From Jaltomata sinuosa (taxonomy: Eukaryota; Streptophyta; Magnoliopsida; Solanales; Solanaceae), in contig QJPP01001556.1 in NCBI GenBank assembly GCA_003996215.1, positions 248,001 to 312,000 of the forward strand: DNA of 64,000 nt, written 5' to 3'. This document shows, piece by piece, positions 11,281 through 22,896 of the stretch. Below the pieces are notes generated by a model. It was not told the origin of the DNA. It saw nothing but the letters and a program-made list of their open reading frames with translations, and did not search any database. A program made the translations under genes and the position numbers. How positions within the stretch are numbered: position 1 is the stretch's first letter; every line of letters starts with the position of its first letter.

Positions 11281-14200
11281 TTAATGTTTGGATACAATTT
11301 CATGACAACTCTTAAGTAATGACATATCTCCAGCTATTTGCCTCAACTTCCGTGCGAATACCATTTTTGACATCTTATTTCTCTATAGAAATAAATTATA
11401 GGGATCACGTAATCAGTAATCAAATAGAAAAAATAAATTTCATACTCACAAATTAAAAAAATAATTATAAAAATACGTACCTGAAAATCTTCGTAGTGTT
11501 TTGAGATCAAAATAATTCTTGAAGGATGTAGAAATTTGGAAAGCATACGCAATAAATCATTAAACTTTATACGAGGTGTGGGCTTCAACGGAACCTTATT
11601 GATTTTTGAAGAATTACCTTAAAAAAATAAACAAAATTAATAATGTAACATTCTTGGATCATTGTACTAATCGATTGTTTGGTAGTTGGTTAGAATTATG
11701 CATGTAATTATAAATACATTAATTAGTTATGAGGCCAATTATGTATTATTTTATGCAGAGATTAGCTATATATAGTTTATTTATTCATGTATTACTTATT
11801 CTATTTTCTATCATACATAAGATGATACATAAATTCATTCACAATTCATACATGTATTAGCTATATGAATTTATAGATTGTAAATCAAATATCATATTAA
11901 TTTTATACATGAATAACTTACCTTCTAACCAGCTATCAAACATGATATTACTTATGCAGAATATAATACATGCATAACTCATTTTCAAACCAGCTACCAA
12001 ATGACCCCTAATTACATTAGCAATATTTAAAGTAATCAAATTATAAATGTTGGATTGCTTACCTAATAAGAAATTAGGAGACCTGAAAGTGACTAAAAAG
12101 TTTGGGGAAATATGAGAATTCATGTTGGAAGACCAAATAATGTATGTTTTAGGAGCCAAATAATTGTCAACCCCAGAGTCAAAATCTTGAGAAGTTGGCT
12201 GAGATTGTTTGGATGCAGCCTCAATTACTTGTGTGTTCCCTAAGATTACTCTACAAAGTAACATATGCCTTAATCCATCCTCATCTTCTACTGTTGATAA
12301 TATCCTTCAATAAAAACAAAAGTCAAACTAGTACTTCAATTCAACAACTGCTTCGATATATTATCAGCTCAAACAAGAATTCAGCAACAAACTATTTCGG
12401 ATCACAGTGATATGAACATCAAACAATAAAATTGTTTTTGGAATTTAGAATTTTCTGTTCTTTTTTTTATTGGTTCAAAATCAATGAAACAATTGAGTAT
12501 ACAACTCAAATTTGGGTCTTGAATGAAATTTTCGGGGAACTTTATTTTTCCAGTGAACTCAACAGAAAAATTCAGATTTGAGTCTTGAGAAAAAGAAAAA
12601 AATGAAAAGAAAAAGAGGGTTAAATAAGTGATCTTTTAAAGGAATCAAGTATTTAAAATTGAGATCGTGTCATTTAATTCTAAATTTGATACGTGTCTCT
12701 TCATCAAAATTCAGGATAAAATTATGCTAACTTATAATGAGAGGGTGTATTTAAACTAAGTATAATTACAACAACAACAACAACAACAACAACAACATAC
12801 CCAGTGTATTCCCACAACGCGGGGTCTGGGGAGGGTAGAGTGTACGCAGTCCGTACCACTACCTCAGAGGTGAGGTAGAGAGGTTGTTTCCGATAGACCC
12901 CCGGCTCAAGACAAAAACAGTTTAAAAATAGGCTAAAAAGGACGTAAGAAAGATACAGGATAAAAAAAACATGATAAAACTACAAGAGACGATGGGAAGT
13001 AATATGTAGTAACAACAACAGACAGAAACAGAGCACTGCCACAAAATACTACTACGAGGAATCTAAGAACAAGAAACTATAAGCGTAGCACTACGATTAC
13101 TAGTCGGGACAACAAGGGAAAAAAAAAACACTCCTACTTACTAGTCTACACACACTTCTACCTACTACTCTTTCACCCTAATCCGCGTCCTCCACACCTT
13201 CCTATCTAGGGTCATGTCCTCGGTAAGCTGCAACTGTGCCATGTCCTTTCGAATCACCTCTCCCCAATACTTTTTCTGTCTACCTCGTCCTCTCCTGTAA
13301 CCATCCATAGCCAACCTCTCACACCTCCGCACTGGAACATCCGTGTCTCTCCTCCTCACATGTCTGAACCATCTCAACCTCGCTTCCCGCATCTTATCTT
13401 CCACCGACGCCACACCCACCTTATCCCGGATATCCTCATTCCTAATCCTATCTCTCCTAGTAAACCCGCACATCCATCGCAACATCCTCATCTCCGCCAC
13501 CTTCATCCTTTGAATATGAGAGTTCTTTACTGGCCAACACTCTACTCCATACAACAAAGCTGGTCGAACCACCACTCTGTAGAATTTTCCTTTAAGTTTA
13601 GAAGGCACCTTCTTATCACACAAGACTCCAGATGCGAGCCTCCATTTCATCCACCCAACACCAATACGGTGAGTGACATCCTCATCAATCTCTCCATTTT
13701 CCTGGATAATAGACCCAAGATACTTGAAACTCCCTCTCTTTTGGATGACCTGTGTATCCAGCTTCACTTCTACGTCATCATTCTAAGTCGCCTCACTGAA
13801 CTTGCACTCTATATATTCAGTCTTGGTCCTGCTCAACCTAAACCCCTTAGACTCGAGGGTCTGTCTCCAAACCTCCAACTTAGCGGGATATATTTTGATC
13901 AAAAATATAACGAGAGAGATATATTTAGACCAAAAGTATAACATGTATATTTAAATAATTTTTCATAATATAGGAGAATATATACTCCTATGATTTTTTC
14001 CATTTTATATATGTGGCGGTGTGTGATTTGGCGCAAGTTCAAGAAAAATGGTCTTTGACCCATCTTATTTTTCACAGATATTATCAGAATTGTCATTACG
14101 ATAAAATTAAAAGCTCAAAATTAATTTTGAAATATAGAAATATGAAACAAACAAAAAAATGGACCAAAGGAGAATATTACGTTTATGCTTAATTTCTTAC

Positions 14201-14808
14201 CCATCAATATTTGCTGGATTAAGATGAACACCAATGCCAAAACATTCTCCAGATTTTGGTCCCATAATTGTAGAAAATCCATGAGAAATAATTTTACAAA
14301 TTTCGTCTTTGGAAGAACCAAACCAAGCATATTTAATATTAGCATCTCCACCGCATTTTTTCCGCATTGCTTCGGAGTAAATGCGAAAACTTTCTGACCT
14401 CGCTTGCCCTATTATAGTTGAACATGAATTCTTGTGTACGGCTACTACGTCAATTTCCTTTGCGAATTGCCCCATTCCACTTAGAAAACTTGCCTTGATC
14501 AAATCATGCTCTTGGTCACGTTCTTCTAGTTTGATTATCCCATTTCTCTTGAACGACCTGAATCAATCACGGATATAATATATAGCATATAGTTAACGAG
14601 TTCTATCAAATTGATCAACATTTTCGATATGTGAAAAGCTATTAAAATTTTATAAATTAAATTAAAATTCTGAATCAGCTTCTGACCTGAAGTGATCATT
14701 CAACGTTGGACTAGGACTAGGAGACTCGACTTCAGAATCAGAATAGAGTAACATTTCATGCTTCTCTATTGTCATGGAAACTTGTTCATCATCTCCAAGT
14801 TGATCCAT
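11281..14808 (-). CDS. SRO-type protein (inactive PARP-like, RST domain), copy A, intact
   Basis: Five exons on the minus strand: 14808-14687, 14557-14201, 12304-12063, 11617-11481, 11382-11281. All introns are GT-AG, phases agree, and the sum is 960 nt or 319 aa. Start MDQLGDDEQVSMT; stop TAA at 11281-11283. Residues about 60-235 form the catalytically inactive PARP-like fold of SIMILAR TO RCD-ONE proteins (FLSGMGQFAKEI, KYAWFGSSKDEI, LRHMLLCRVILGN). Residues about 245-310 form the RST domain (FNDLLRMLSKFLHPSR, RKLRQIAGD), which binds transcription factors in the family. There is no WWE domain, as in the short SRO2-SRO5 group. The family acts in nuclear stress and ROS responses. Intron 2 carries a truncated RTE LINE and intron 3 a MITE; neither disturbs a splice site. 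Confidence 0.88.
11673..12008. mobile_element. MITE in intron 3 of SRO copy A
   Basis: The left end gattgtttggtagttggtta pairs with the reversed right end (GGGGTCATTTGGTAGCTGGT), both running on to 'atgcatg'. The equivalent intron of SRO copy B (30300-30388) lacks it, so it inserted after the duplication or was lost from B. A 'ctaat' motif on both sides is a possible partial target duplication. Confidence 0.65.
12768..13884 (-). pseudogene. 5'-truncated RTE LINE fragment in intron 2 of SRO copy A
   Basis: Minus-strand RT C-terminus of the RTE clade: a 200-residue ORF at 13767-13165 (FKYLGSIIQENGEIDEDV, RPALLYGVECWPVK, MLRWMCGFTRRDR). It ends in the family's 3' UTR and a (TTG)n tail, seen on the plus strand as (ACA)n at 12768-12798. 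It matches the 3' part of the longer copy at 26668-29481. The 5' end is cut at about 13884, just upstream of the LEVWRQTLESKG segment; truncation of this kind is normal for LINE insertion. Confidence 0.88.
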
Positions 14809-15249
14809 CTAAAGAGAGTAAGAAATTAGAAGAGTGAATTTAGATAAATAGTTGGAAAAACCTAGGCTCTAAGAAAGTGTTATTGTGTCATATATTAGAA
14901 GACATAAAAGAAGGTGAGAAAAGGGAGACAAAGAAGAGTGGGAAAAGAGAAAAATATCTAAGCTTAGGACAAATATCTAATCCCAGATTTTGTCAAACTT
15001 TAAATTTTGGTGTGAAGAAAAGAAAGACAAGTAAAGAATAAAAGAGTGGAAGAGAAGAAGAGGGCTGTCTAATTCCAATTCACTTGCGGCGTGGCCATTC
15101 TCTCACCGGTTAATTTGCAGTTGAGGTCTTGAATTTGGACTCATTCAAATTACGTTTCTACCCCTTGTTTCATAAATCAATTCTTCTTTTCTTCTCTTTT
15201 TTGGTTTGAGGCATATATTATGTGCTGTATTGATACTCCATTTAAAAAA
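14809..15249 (-). promoter_or_regulatory. Upstream region of SRO copy A (5' UTR and promoter)
   Basis: This stretch is clearly homologous to 36668-37130 upstream of SRO copy B. A further block, 15075-15235 (cacttgcggcgtggcc, then accggtta), is also shared with 22345-22610. Conservation across three copies suggests the promoter and 5' UTR were duplicated with the gene. No TATA box can be assigned with confidence. Confidence 0.55.
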
Positions 15250-15356
15250 AATGACACACTTTTATTTTTAATTCGTTTAAAAAAGAATGATTTTTTTTAT
15301 TTTTTAGCAATTCTTTAATTTTAACTTTTCACATGATATATATAATACCACAAGGT
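15250..15356. mobile_element. Truncated MITE at the left edge of the copia element
   Basis: About 105 bases matching the left part of the family at 11019-11262 and 22647-22886 (aattctttaattttaac, then 'caca' and 'ccacaag'). It stops abruptly at 15356 where copia LTR sequence begins, so a deletion or recombination joined them. Confidence 0.45.
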
Positions 15357-15453
15357 GACATTTTTATGCCTTATTTCTCATCTTTGTTATGGTAGAATAA
15401 TGTGGTTATAATTTTTATTATAAATTCTATAATCACTAACTTATTATTTATCC

Positions 15454-15613
15454 TCCAATTCCAAGAGCTCGGATCGAATCGATATTGATATACTGATTCG
15501 ATCCGAGCTCTCTTATTGAGAATGCTCATTATTATGAGCATTCTCAATATTATGCCTTGAAGAGGACTCGAACCTCCACGCTCTTTAGCACGAGATTTTG
15601 AGTCTCGCGTGTC
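15454..15613. other. Insert in the copia LTR, probably plastid-derived (NUPT)
   Basis: This 160-base stretch interrupts the LTR: the matching 3' LTR reads straight through at about 21813. It holds two near-perfect hairpins (gagctcggatcgaatc with its complement, and gagaatgctcat with its complement) and a partial plastid tRNA. The whole block plausibly came from the plastid trnL-CAA flank. The tRNA part is firm; the flank is inference. Confidence 0.6.
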
Positions 15614-15614
15614 T
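15553..15614 (-). pseudogene. trnL-CAA: Fragment of plastid tRNA-Leu(CAA)
   Basis: The minus strand reads from ACACGCGAGACTCAAAATC (anticodon CAA) through the variable arm and T loop (GGTTCGAGTCC) to the acceptor 3' strand ending CTTCAAGGCA. The first 20 or so bases, including the 5' acceptor strand and most of the D arm, are absent and replaced by LTR sequence. It cannot fold into a complete tRNA, so it is a nuclear relic, not a working gene. Confidence 0.85.
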
Positions 15615-16058
15615 ATTCTACCTATTTATGTTTTGTAACCCATGTAACTCCTAGGCCATTCACCTTCTCTTTTACTACCCCATATTCATTCTATTCAATG
15701 CTAGGATGAATACCTCGTTTACAAATAAAGGTGGTCTTGCATATTCTTCAAGTACGAGAAAATATAGAGTGCAAAAGAGTTAGTAAAAAAGAGAGCTTTA
15801 TTAGTTAAAGGAAGATGTTCTTGTGTTGGAGTTTTGGACTCAACTCTTGTCCAGAGTTTGTTGAGTTATACTTTGTGTGTGGGGGGACAAGTCAAGAAGA
15901 CTACTGCTGAATCGGTGAAATCATTTGCTGCAGTGGGCTTGAATCTCCTTAAAGAGAGCGAGATATCCGCGCCTCAGCCAGAAGTTATTTTATTTTCTTC
16001 ATTGTAATTTTTTAATTGTAATTGTAATATTTCACCAACAATTTTAAGGAGATTCATA

Positions 16059-19000
16059 ATGGCTACAATTGAAAAATCCACGGATGTCAAGATGGGAGAT
16101 CTTAACAAGCCATTCTGGTTCAACGGTACCCATTTCAAGAGGTGGAAGGGTAAAGTATTTTTCTACTTAAGTCTTCTCAATGTTTCTTATGTGTTAACTG
16201 AAAAGAATCCAAATAAAGTAGATAACACTTCCATGAATGATGAGGAACTTATTTCTCTTCAAGAGAAAGTTGAAAAGTACGATGGTGATTCCTACAAGTG
16301 TCGGTATATTTTATTAAATTGTCTATCTGATAATTTTTATGATTATTATGATAGAACTTACTCTAGTTCAAAGAAAATTTGAAAAGCATTACAGAGTAAG
16401 TATGATTCGAGGAGTCAGGAGCAAAAAAAATATGCTGCTAGCAGATTTTTTTGTTTCCAAATAGTGGACAACAAATCAGTGGTAGATCAAGCTCAAGATT
16501 TTATAATGATTGTTGGAGAGCTCAGGTCCGAGAAGATCAAAATTGGAGATAACTTTATTGTTTGTGGCATAGTTGATAACTTTCACCTTCTTGGAAGGAA
16601 TTTCAAAAAACTATGCGCCACAAACAAAAAAAAACCTTTCTTGAAACATTGATAATGCATATCCGCATGAAAGTAGAAGCAAGGGGCCAAGATGCACCTT
16701 TACAAACATAAGAGAACAACATCACAACGAAGGTAAATTTAGTTACTTCAAATAATTCTACCTCAGATACTAACAAAAATACTTCTTTGAAGCCTAAGAA
16801 GAAAAAATTCAAGAAAAATAATGGTAGACCTTCCAAAAATAATAATGGTGGAAATAACCAAGCACAAAATTAACATGTTCAAGATAAGGGACCATGCTTT
16901 GTCTGTGGCAAGAGTGGGCATATTACTCAATTTTATAAATTTCGAAAATGTGAGCCTACACCTCAGACAAACGTTATCGAAGAATCATTTGTGACGACGA
17001 TAACATACATAAATATGGTGGAGAATGTTGATGGATGATGGGTTGATTCTGGTGCAAACCGACATGTCTGCTATGACAAAGGTTGATTCAAAATATATAC
17101 TCCTTTTGAAGAGCCCAAAATCATCATGCTTGGTGATTCTCATACCACTCAAATTCTTGAATAGGAAGATGTCGAATTGTGTTTTACCTCTGGAAGGGTA
17201 CTTACTTTAAAAAATGTATTTTATACTTTATCCATGAGAAAAAATTTAATGTTTAGTTTTCTTCTTAATAAAGCAGGCTTCAAACAGATTATTGAATCTG
17301 ATCAATATGTAATAATGAAAAAGGGTATTTTTGTGGGAAAGGGGTATGCATGTGATGGAATGTTCAAGTTGAATGTTGAAATGAATAAAACTTCTACTTT
17401 TGTTTACATGCTTTCTTCTATTAATTTTTGGCATGCTCGTTTGTGTCATATAAATGATCGTTATGTGAAAATTATGAGTAGTTTAGGATTAATCCCAATG
17501 ATTAAAAAAAATTAAAAAATGTGAGGCTTGTAATAAAGCCAAAATCACTAAAAGGCCTCATTTTCAAGTTGAAAGAAAAACTGATTTATTAGAGTTAGTT
17601 CATATCGATATTTGTGAACTTGAAGAAATTTTAACTCGTGGAGAAAATAGATATTTTATCACTTTCATAGATGATTTTTCTAAGTTTACGTATGCTTACT
17701 TAATGAAAAATAAAATGCTTTTGAAAATTTTAAATTTTTTCTCCATGAAGTTGAAAATCAATTTGGTAAAAAAATAAAAAGAATTAGAAGTGATAGAGAT
17801 CGTGAATATGAGTCTAATGAGTTTAATTCTTTTGTTAGATCATTGAGAATAATTCGCGAAACTACTTCTCCTTATTCTCCTGCATCTAACGGTGTAGCGA
17901 AAAGAAAAAATAGAACTTTAGTTGAATTGACTAATGCCATGCTTATTGAGTCAAATGCACCTCTAAATTTTTGGGGTGAAGCTATTTTGACTGTTTGTTA
18001 TGTGTCGAATCGTGTGCCTCATAAAAAGACTAAATTAACACATTTTGAGTCGTGAAAAGGTCATAAGTCAAATCTGAGATATCTTAGAGTTTGGGTTGTT
18101 TAGCTTTTGTAAGGCTAATGGATCCTAAAATTACTAAGTTGGGTAAAAAAGTTATTACTTGTGCTTTTCTTGATCATGTTTCAAATAGTACAACCTATAG
18201 ATTTTTTAATCTTGAAAATAATATAATAATAGAATCTACTGATGCTATTTTTCATGAAAACAAATTTTCTTTTGATTCTAAAAATAGTGGGGGTCAAAGG
18301 ATTGAAGAAAATATTTTGTCACTACCTAGTTCTTCTACTTCTGTTTTGAGAAACAAAGAAAATTATGATTTTAAAGAAGAAGTAAAAGAGCTAGAGTAGG
18401 AAAAAAAAATTGTCCTGATTTTCATATTTTTAATGTTAAAAATGACCCTCTCACTTTAAAAGAAGTTTTATATTCACATGATTCTTTTTTTTTTTTTGGA
18501 AAGAGGCTGTAAATGATGAAATGAAATGGCTAATTTTCAATAAAACTTAGAAGTTAGTTGATTTACCATTGGGTTGTAAAACTATTGGGTGCAAATGGGT
18601 CTTAAGAAAAAAGTTAAAATCGGATGAATCCGTTGATAAATATAAGGCTAGGCTAGTTGTTAAAGGTTTTAAGCAACTAGAAGGCCTAGAATTTTTTGAC
18701 ACTTTTTCTCCGATAATTAAAATTACATCCATTAAGTTTTTAATTGTTATTGCTGTAATTTTTTATTTACAAATTTACCAAATGAATGTAAAAATTGTTT
18801 TTTTAAATAGAGGCCTTAATGAGAAAATTTATGTGGAACAACCCGAGTGTTTTGTTGAAGCAGGACAAGAAAGCAAAGTATGTAAACTTACTAAATTCCT
18901 ATATGGCTTGAAACAGGCATCAAAATAATGGCATGAAAAGTTTGATTCCTGCATGATTGAAAATAGTTTTAAAACAAATGAGTGTGATAAGTACATATAT

Positions 19001-20003
19001 CATAAGTCTTGGAATAATTCACATGTTATTATTTACCTATATGTTGATGATTTATTGATCTTTGGCTCTAACATGAATGTTATTGGAGAGACTAAAAATA
19101 TTCTTAGAAGCCATTTTGATATGAAAGATCTTGGTGAGGCAAATATTATTCTAGGAATAAAAATTACTAGAACAAGTGATGAAATTTTTCTTGACCAGTG
19201 ACATTATGTTGATAAAGTTTTAAAAAAATATAATTTCCTTGATTGCAAGCATGTTGTAACTCCTTTTGATTCTAGTGTTCACTTATTTCCTGTTCAAAGT
19301 GAAAATGATGTGATTAATCAAAATAAATATGCTAACATAATTGAAAGTTTGAGATATGTGACTGATTGCACTAGGCTTGATATTGCATATGCAGTAGGAG
19401 TACTTAGCAGGTTTACTAGCAAGCCAGGTAATGAACATTGACATGCTATAACAAGAGTTATGAGGTATTTGATTGAAACAAAAACTTGTGATTTGTTTTA
19501 TAAAAAATATCCTGTTGTACTTGAAGGCTTTTGTGATGCGGATTGAAATACCTTATCAGGTGATTCTTTATCTACTACTGGTTATATTTTTACTTTGGGA
19601 GGTGGTGCTAATTATTGAAAAAAAAAAAACTATTATTGATAACTCTACCATGAAGGCTGAACTAATTGCTTTAGCTTTAGCTAGTAAGGAAGCGAATTGG
19701 TTGAGAGATTTATTATTTCAAATACCTTATTTTGAAAAATTAATTCCTCCTATTTTAATTCATTGTGATAGCATCGCTGCAATTGGTAGAGTTCAAAATC
19801 ATTATTACAACGATAAATTCAGACTTATAAGGAGAAAACACAGTAATGTGAGATTATATTTGACAAATGGTATCATTAATGTTGATTATGTCAAATCTGG
19901 TGATAATCTTGCAGATCCACTGACTAAGGCCTTAGCAAGAGAAGATCTGGAGCACATCGAGGGGGGTGGAATTGAAACCTATAAATTCATGAGTCATATA
20001 TGA
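16059..20003 (+). pseudogene. Copia element A gag-pol, broken
   Basis: Gag starts MATIEKSTDVKMGDLNKPFW at 16059. A zinc knuckle (CFVCGKSGHITQ) is at about 16900, a protease remnant (DSGANRHVC) near 17044, and integrase core sequence (YSPASNGVAKRKNRTLVEL) near 17870. RT has RLVVKGFKQLEG at 18650 and YLYVDDLLIFGSN at 19037. RNase H and the C-terminal tail end at 20003. At least ten in-frame stops and several frameshifts occur, for example at 16381, 16650, 17035, 18052 and 18926. The YVDD catalytic pair survives, but the polyprotein does not. Confidence 0.85.
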
Positions 20004-20774
20004 GAAAACCCAATCGGGGGACTAGAGATCCTATAACTAGGTTCAATTGGAAAAACGAATCACATGATGACTTGTTGTGAAATGCACTAAATTTTATCCC
20101 TCCCTATGGTGTGAGTGTATTTTTTTCCTGTAATAGTTTGTGAAAGTTGATTTTAAAGCCTCTTAATGAAAATCTGTAGCTCGTATGAGTGGGGTGTTAA
20201 ACTGACTGGAACACCCTCGACAGATTTCACCTATGTGAGTATGGAAGTAAGTCGCTTTCTATGAGAATTGGGCTTATTCTCAAAAACACTCATGAAATCG
20301 GGATAGCACAAAGTCGTAATGTGCTGGCTATAAAGCTCATGTTAACACCTTGATTATTATGTGTAAGCAGTGAATTTTTATTTTTCTTAAGCAATCATAG
20401 TTCAAATCTGAGACCACTATGACTCTGGAGTAAAAATTACTATTTTACTAAGTGGAAATTCAATGCAGAGCATACCTTCATTATACATAGTAGTCTTCCT
20501 TCAGGTGATAGACTCTCTTATCTTAATATTTAAATGAATGGGGGATTGATGGGTTTTTGAGCATTTTAATATTAACTTTTTATAATATTAAAGTGTAACA
20601 TTTGCATAGAAATTGTGCAGCCTCTCATTCTGTCCGTTAATGACATTGTGTGCCATCTTTACTCACATTTACAGGGCTCTTTAATAGTATACTAGTAATG
20701 GCTAGGGGTTACAGTTATTTGGTCAATATGTTGCATTATTACATTTGTTATTGGTGACATATGTTACAATCTTT

Positions 20775-20782
20775 AGTGCAGC
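20775..20782 (+). repeat. Target-site duplication, left copy (TIR element)
   Basis: agtgcagc; partner agtgtagc at 21708-21715 with one mismatch. Eight bases suits the hAT superfamily. Confidence 0.6.
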
Positions 20783-21707
20783 TAAGGGTATACAAAATCG
20801 AATCGCAAATCGAATCAAACAACAAACCGAACTAAATTACAAAAAAAAAATGACTAGTGATTTGGTTTGACTTAGTTTGGTATTGAAAAAAAAACCCGAC
20901 TATAATTGATTTGGTTTGATTTTAACTAAAAAAAGTTAAATCGAACCGAACTAACCCGATATTACATGTATACTATTTTTAAAAATATTTATTGTGATGT
21001 AATTTATAAATATTTCTTCAACTTTTTCATAATTTTTATCTTTCAACATATTATTTCAAGTTTAAACTTAGAATTTTAAATGGTCCAATAAGTCTTTTTA
21101 CAACCCATAGATATTAGTAACTCAAATAAAGCCCAAATCAATACGAATGTTAACAGAAGATTATTCAATCCAACCCTAGGAATGACAATCGTGTTAGATA
21201 TTTATTCTTTAATTTTACATAAATACATAAACTAATTTATTTTTTTGTTTAATGTTTAGTCACGTAGTTAATACTTATTAGACTTATTTTAGCATGACTT
21301 AATACGTTTTAATTATGATTATTTTTGTTATGACTTATTAATATGCAATATTTATTCTATGCGATTTCATTATTTTTTTGGTTGAATATTTTATTGTTAT
21401 CACTCACTTCATAAATTTCAAATAAAATGAATATATTTTGTGTTATTTTTTTAAGAAATACCTTAGATTGTTATATTTTGCTCGGGCTAAAGAAATATTT
21501 GAAGCACAAATTAATTATATGTTTGTACGAAGACTTTACCAAAAAAAACTGAAAAATCCGAGGAAATCGAAAAAATCCGAAAAAATTCGAGGTTGAGAAA
21601 CCCGACTTTTATTGGTTTGGTTTGGCTTATGAATTTAAAAATCCGGCACTAATGATTTGATTTAGTATTTAAAAAATCCGAACCAACCCGGTCCATGTAC
21701 ACCCCTA
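20783..21707. mobile_element. Non-autonomous TIR transposon (925 bp), hAT-like
   Basis: Left end TAAGGGTATACA; reversed right end TAGGGGTGTACA (10 of 12 match). Subterminal zones are rich in 'aaatcgaatcaaac' and 'ccgaaccaa' words that mirror each other, so the ends could fold together. No transposase frame. Removing it restores continuous LTR sequence. A second, more damaged copy is at 25111-26080. Confidence 0.7.
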
Positions 21708-21715
21708 AGTGTAGC
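21708..21715 (+). repeat. Target-site duplication, right copy (TIR element)
   Basis: agtgtagc, one mismatch to 20775-20782; the 3' LTR text resumes here. Confidence 0.6.
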
Positions 21716-22344
21716 AATGTTGTGGCATCTTTATGCCTTATTTCTCATCTTTGTTACGGTAGAATAATATGGTTATAATTTCATTAGAAATCCTATAATC
21801 ACTAACTTATTATTCATCCTTTATTCTATCTATTTATGTTTTGTAACCCATGTAACTCCTAGGCCATTCATCTTCTCTTTTACTATCTCATATTCATTTC
21901 TATTCAATGCTAGGATGAATACTTCACCTATAAATAGAGGTGGTCTTGCATATTCTTCAAGTACAAGACAATATAGAGTGCAAAAGAGTTAGTAAAAAAG
22001 AGAGCTTTATTAGTTGAAGGAAGGTGTTCTTGTGTTGGAGCTTTGGACTCAGCTCTTGTCCAGAGTTTGTTGAGTTATACTTTGTGTGTGGGTTGCTGTA
22101 TCCTGGAGGGGATAAGTCAAGAAGACTACTGCTGGACCGGTGAAAACATTTGCTGCAGTGAGTTTGAATCTCCTTAAAGAGAGCGAGATATCCGCGCCTC
22201 AATCAAAAGTTATTTTATTTTCTTTATTGTAATTTTTTAATTATAATTGTAATATTTCACCAATAAAAAATAATTAACAAAACATTATAAATATAAAAAA
22301 CATTCGATACATAAATAAAATAAAAGATTTACTCTAAACTTTGA

Positions 22345-22610
22345 TAATGAATATTCAAAGAATAGGGCTGTGTTAAGAGAGAGAGAGAAAAATTCACTTA
22401 ATTCAAATTCAGTTGCGGCGTGGCCGTTCTATAACCGGTTATATTTTGCTGTTGAGGTTTTAGAGGATTTGATTTTGACTGAGTCAATTACATTTCTACC
22501 CTTTGTTTCTAAATCATTTTTCCCTTTTTTCGTTGGTTCATACTTTTTGTGTTGTATTCAATATTTTTATATTTTTATTTGGGGCTTATTTTTATTTGAG
22601 TTAATATCTA
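22345..22610 (-). promoter_or_regulatory. Orphan third copy of the SRO upstream region
   Basis: The text from 'gggctgtgttaagagag' through 'gttgcggcgtggccgttc', 'taaccggtta' and 'acatttctaccc' to 'tgtgttgtattc' matches both 15060-15235 (upstream of SRO A) and 36935-37130 (upstream of SRO B) in order and orientation. No SRO exon follows on its downstream side; copia element A lies there instead. I infer a third tandem SRO copy whose coding part was deleted. Confidence 0.65.
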
Positions 22611-22646
22611 AAAAAGTCCTAAATTATTTAGGCTTCATCAGTTTAA

Positions 22647-22886
22647 TACTCCGTCTGTTTTAATTTATTTGACCTACTTTTTTTTTTAGTCTATTTATAA
22701 AAGAATAACACTTTTCCTTTTTAACAACTCTTCAATTTCAACGTTCTACATGACAAGTTAAGACCACAAGATTAAAAGATATTTTGGTATATTTGACAAT
22801 TTAACACTACAAAATTCAAAAGTTTTTTTATTTTTTTAAATTTCATGTAAAATTAAAATAAGCCGGACAACTTGAAACGAGGAAAT
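22647..22886. mobile_element. MITE of the 11019-11262 family
   Basis: Starts actccgtctgttttaattta and ends near gacaacttgaaacgaggaaa. The interior matches 11040-11240 block by block (gacctacttt, caactctt, 'catgacaa', 'aagattaaaag'). Confidence 0.55.
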
Positions 22887-22896
22887 ATTTAAATTA
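22887..22896 (+). repeat. Target-site duplication, left copy (Mutator-like MITE)
   Basis: atttaaatta, identical to 23685-23694. Nine to ten bases is the usual size for Mutator-like elements. Confidence 0.72.

Larger units (their letters stand above)
15357..22265 (+). mobile_element. Degenerate Ty1/copia retrotransposon (element A)
   Basis: Two related LTRs (15357-16040 and 20547-22265) flank a decayed gag-pol. The 5' LTR has lost about its first 230 bases and gained a 160-base insert at about 15454-15613. The 3' LTR starts TGATGGG after the purine tract aatgggggat and contains a 925-bp TIR transposon at 20783-21707. The primer-binding site is missing. No TSD can be defined. LTR differences and many stops mark an old, inactive copy. 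Confidence 0.8.

Noticed and set aside
13360..13941. 193-codon plus-strand frame rich in Pro, His and Ser
   Set aside because: It is the antisense of the RTE RT C-terminus. The same shadow appears opposite the second RTE copy at 27248-27823.
15553..15614. A working tRNA-Leu gene
   Set aside because: The 5' acceptor strand and most of the D arm are missing, so it cannot fold. It matches the plastid tRNA and is a nuclear relic.
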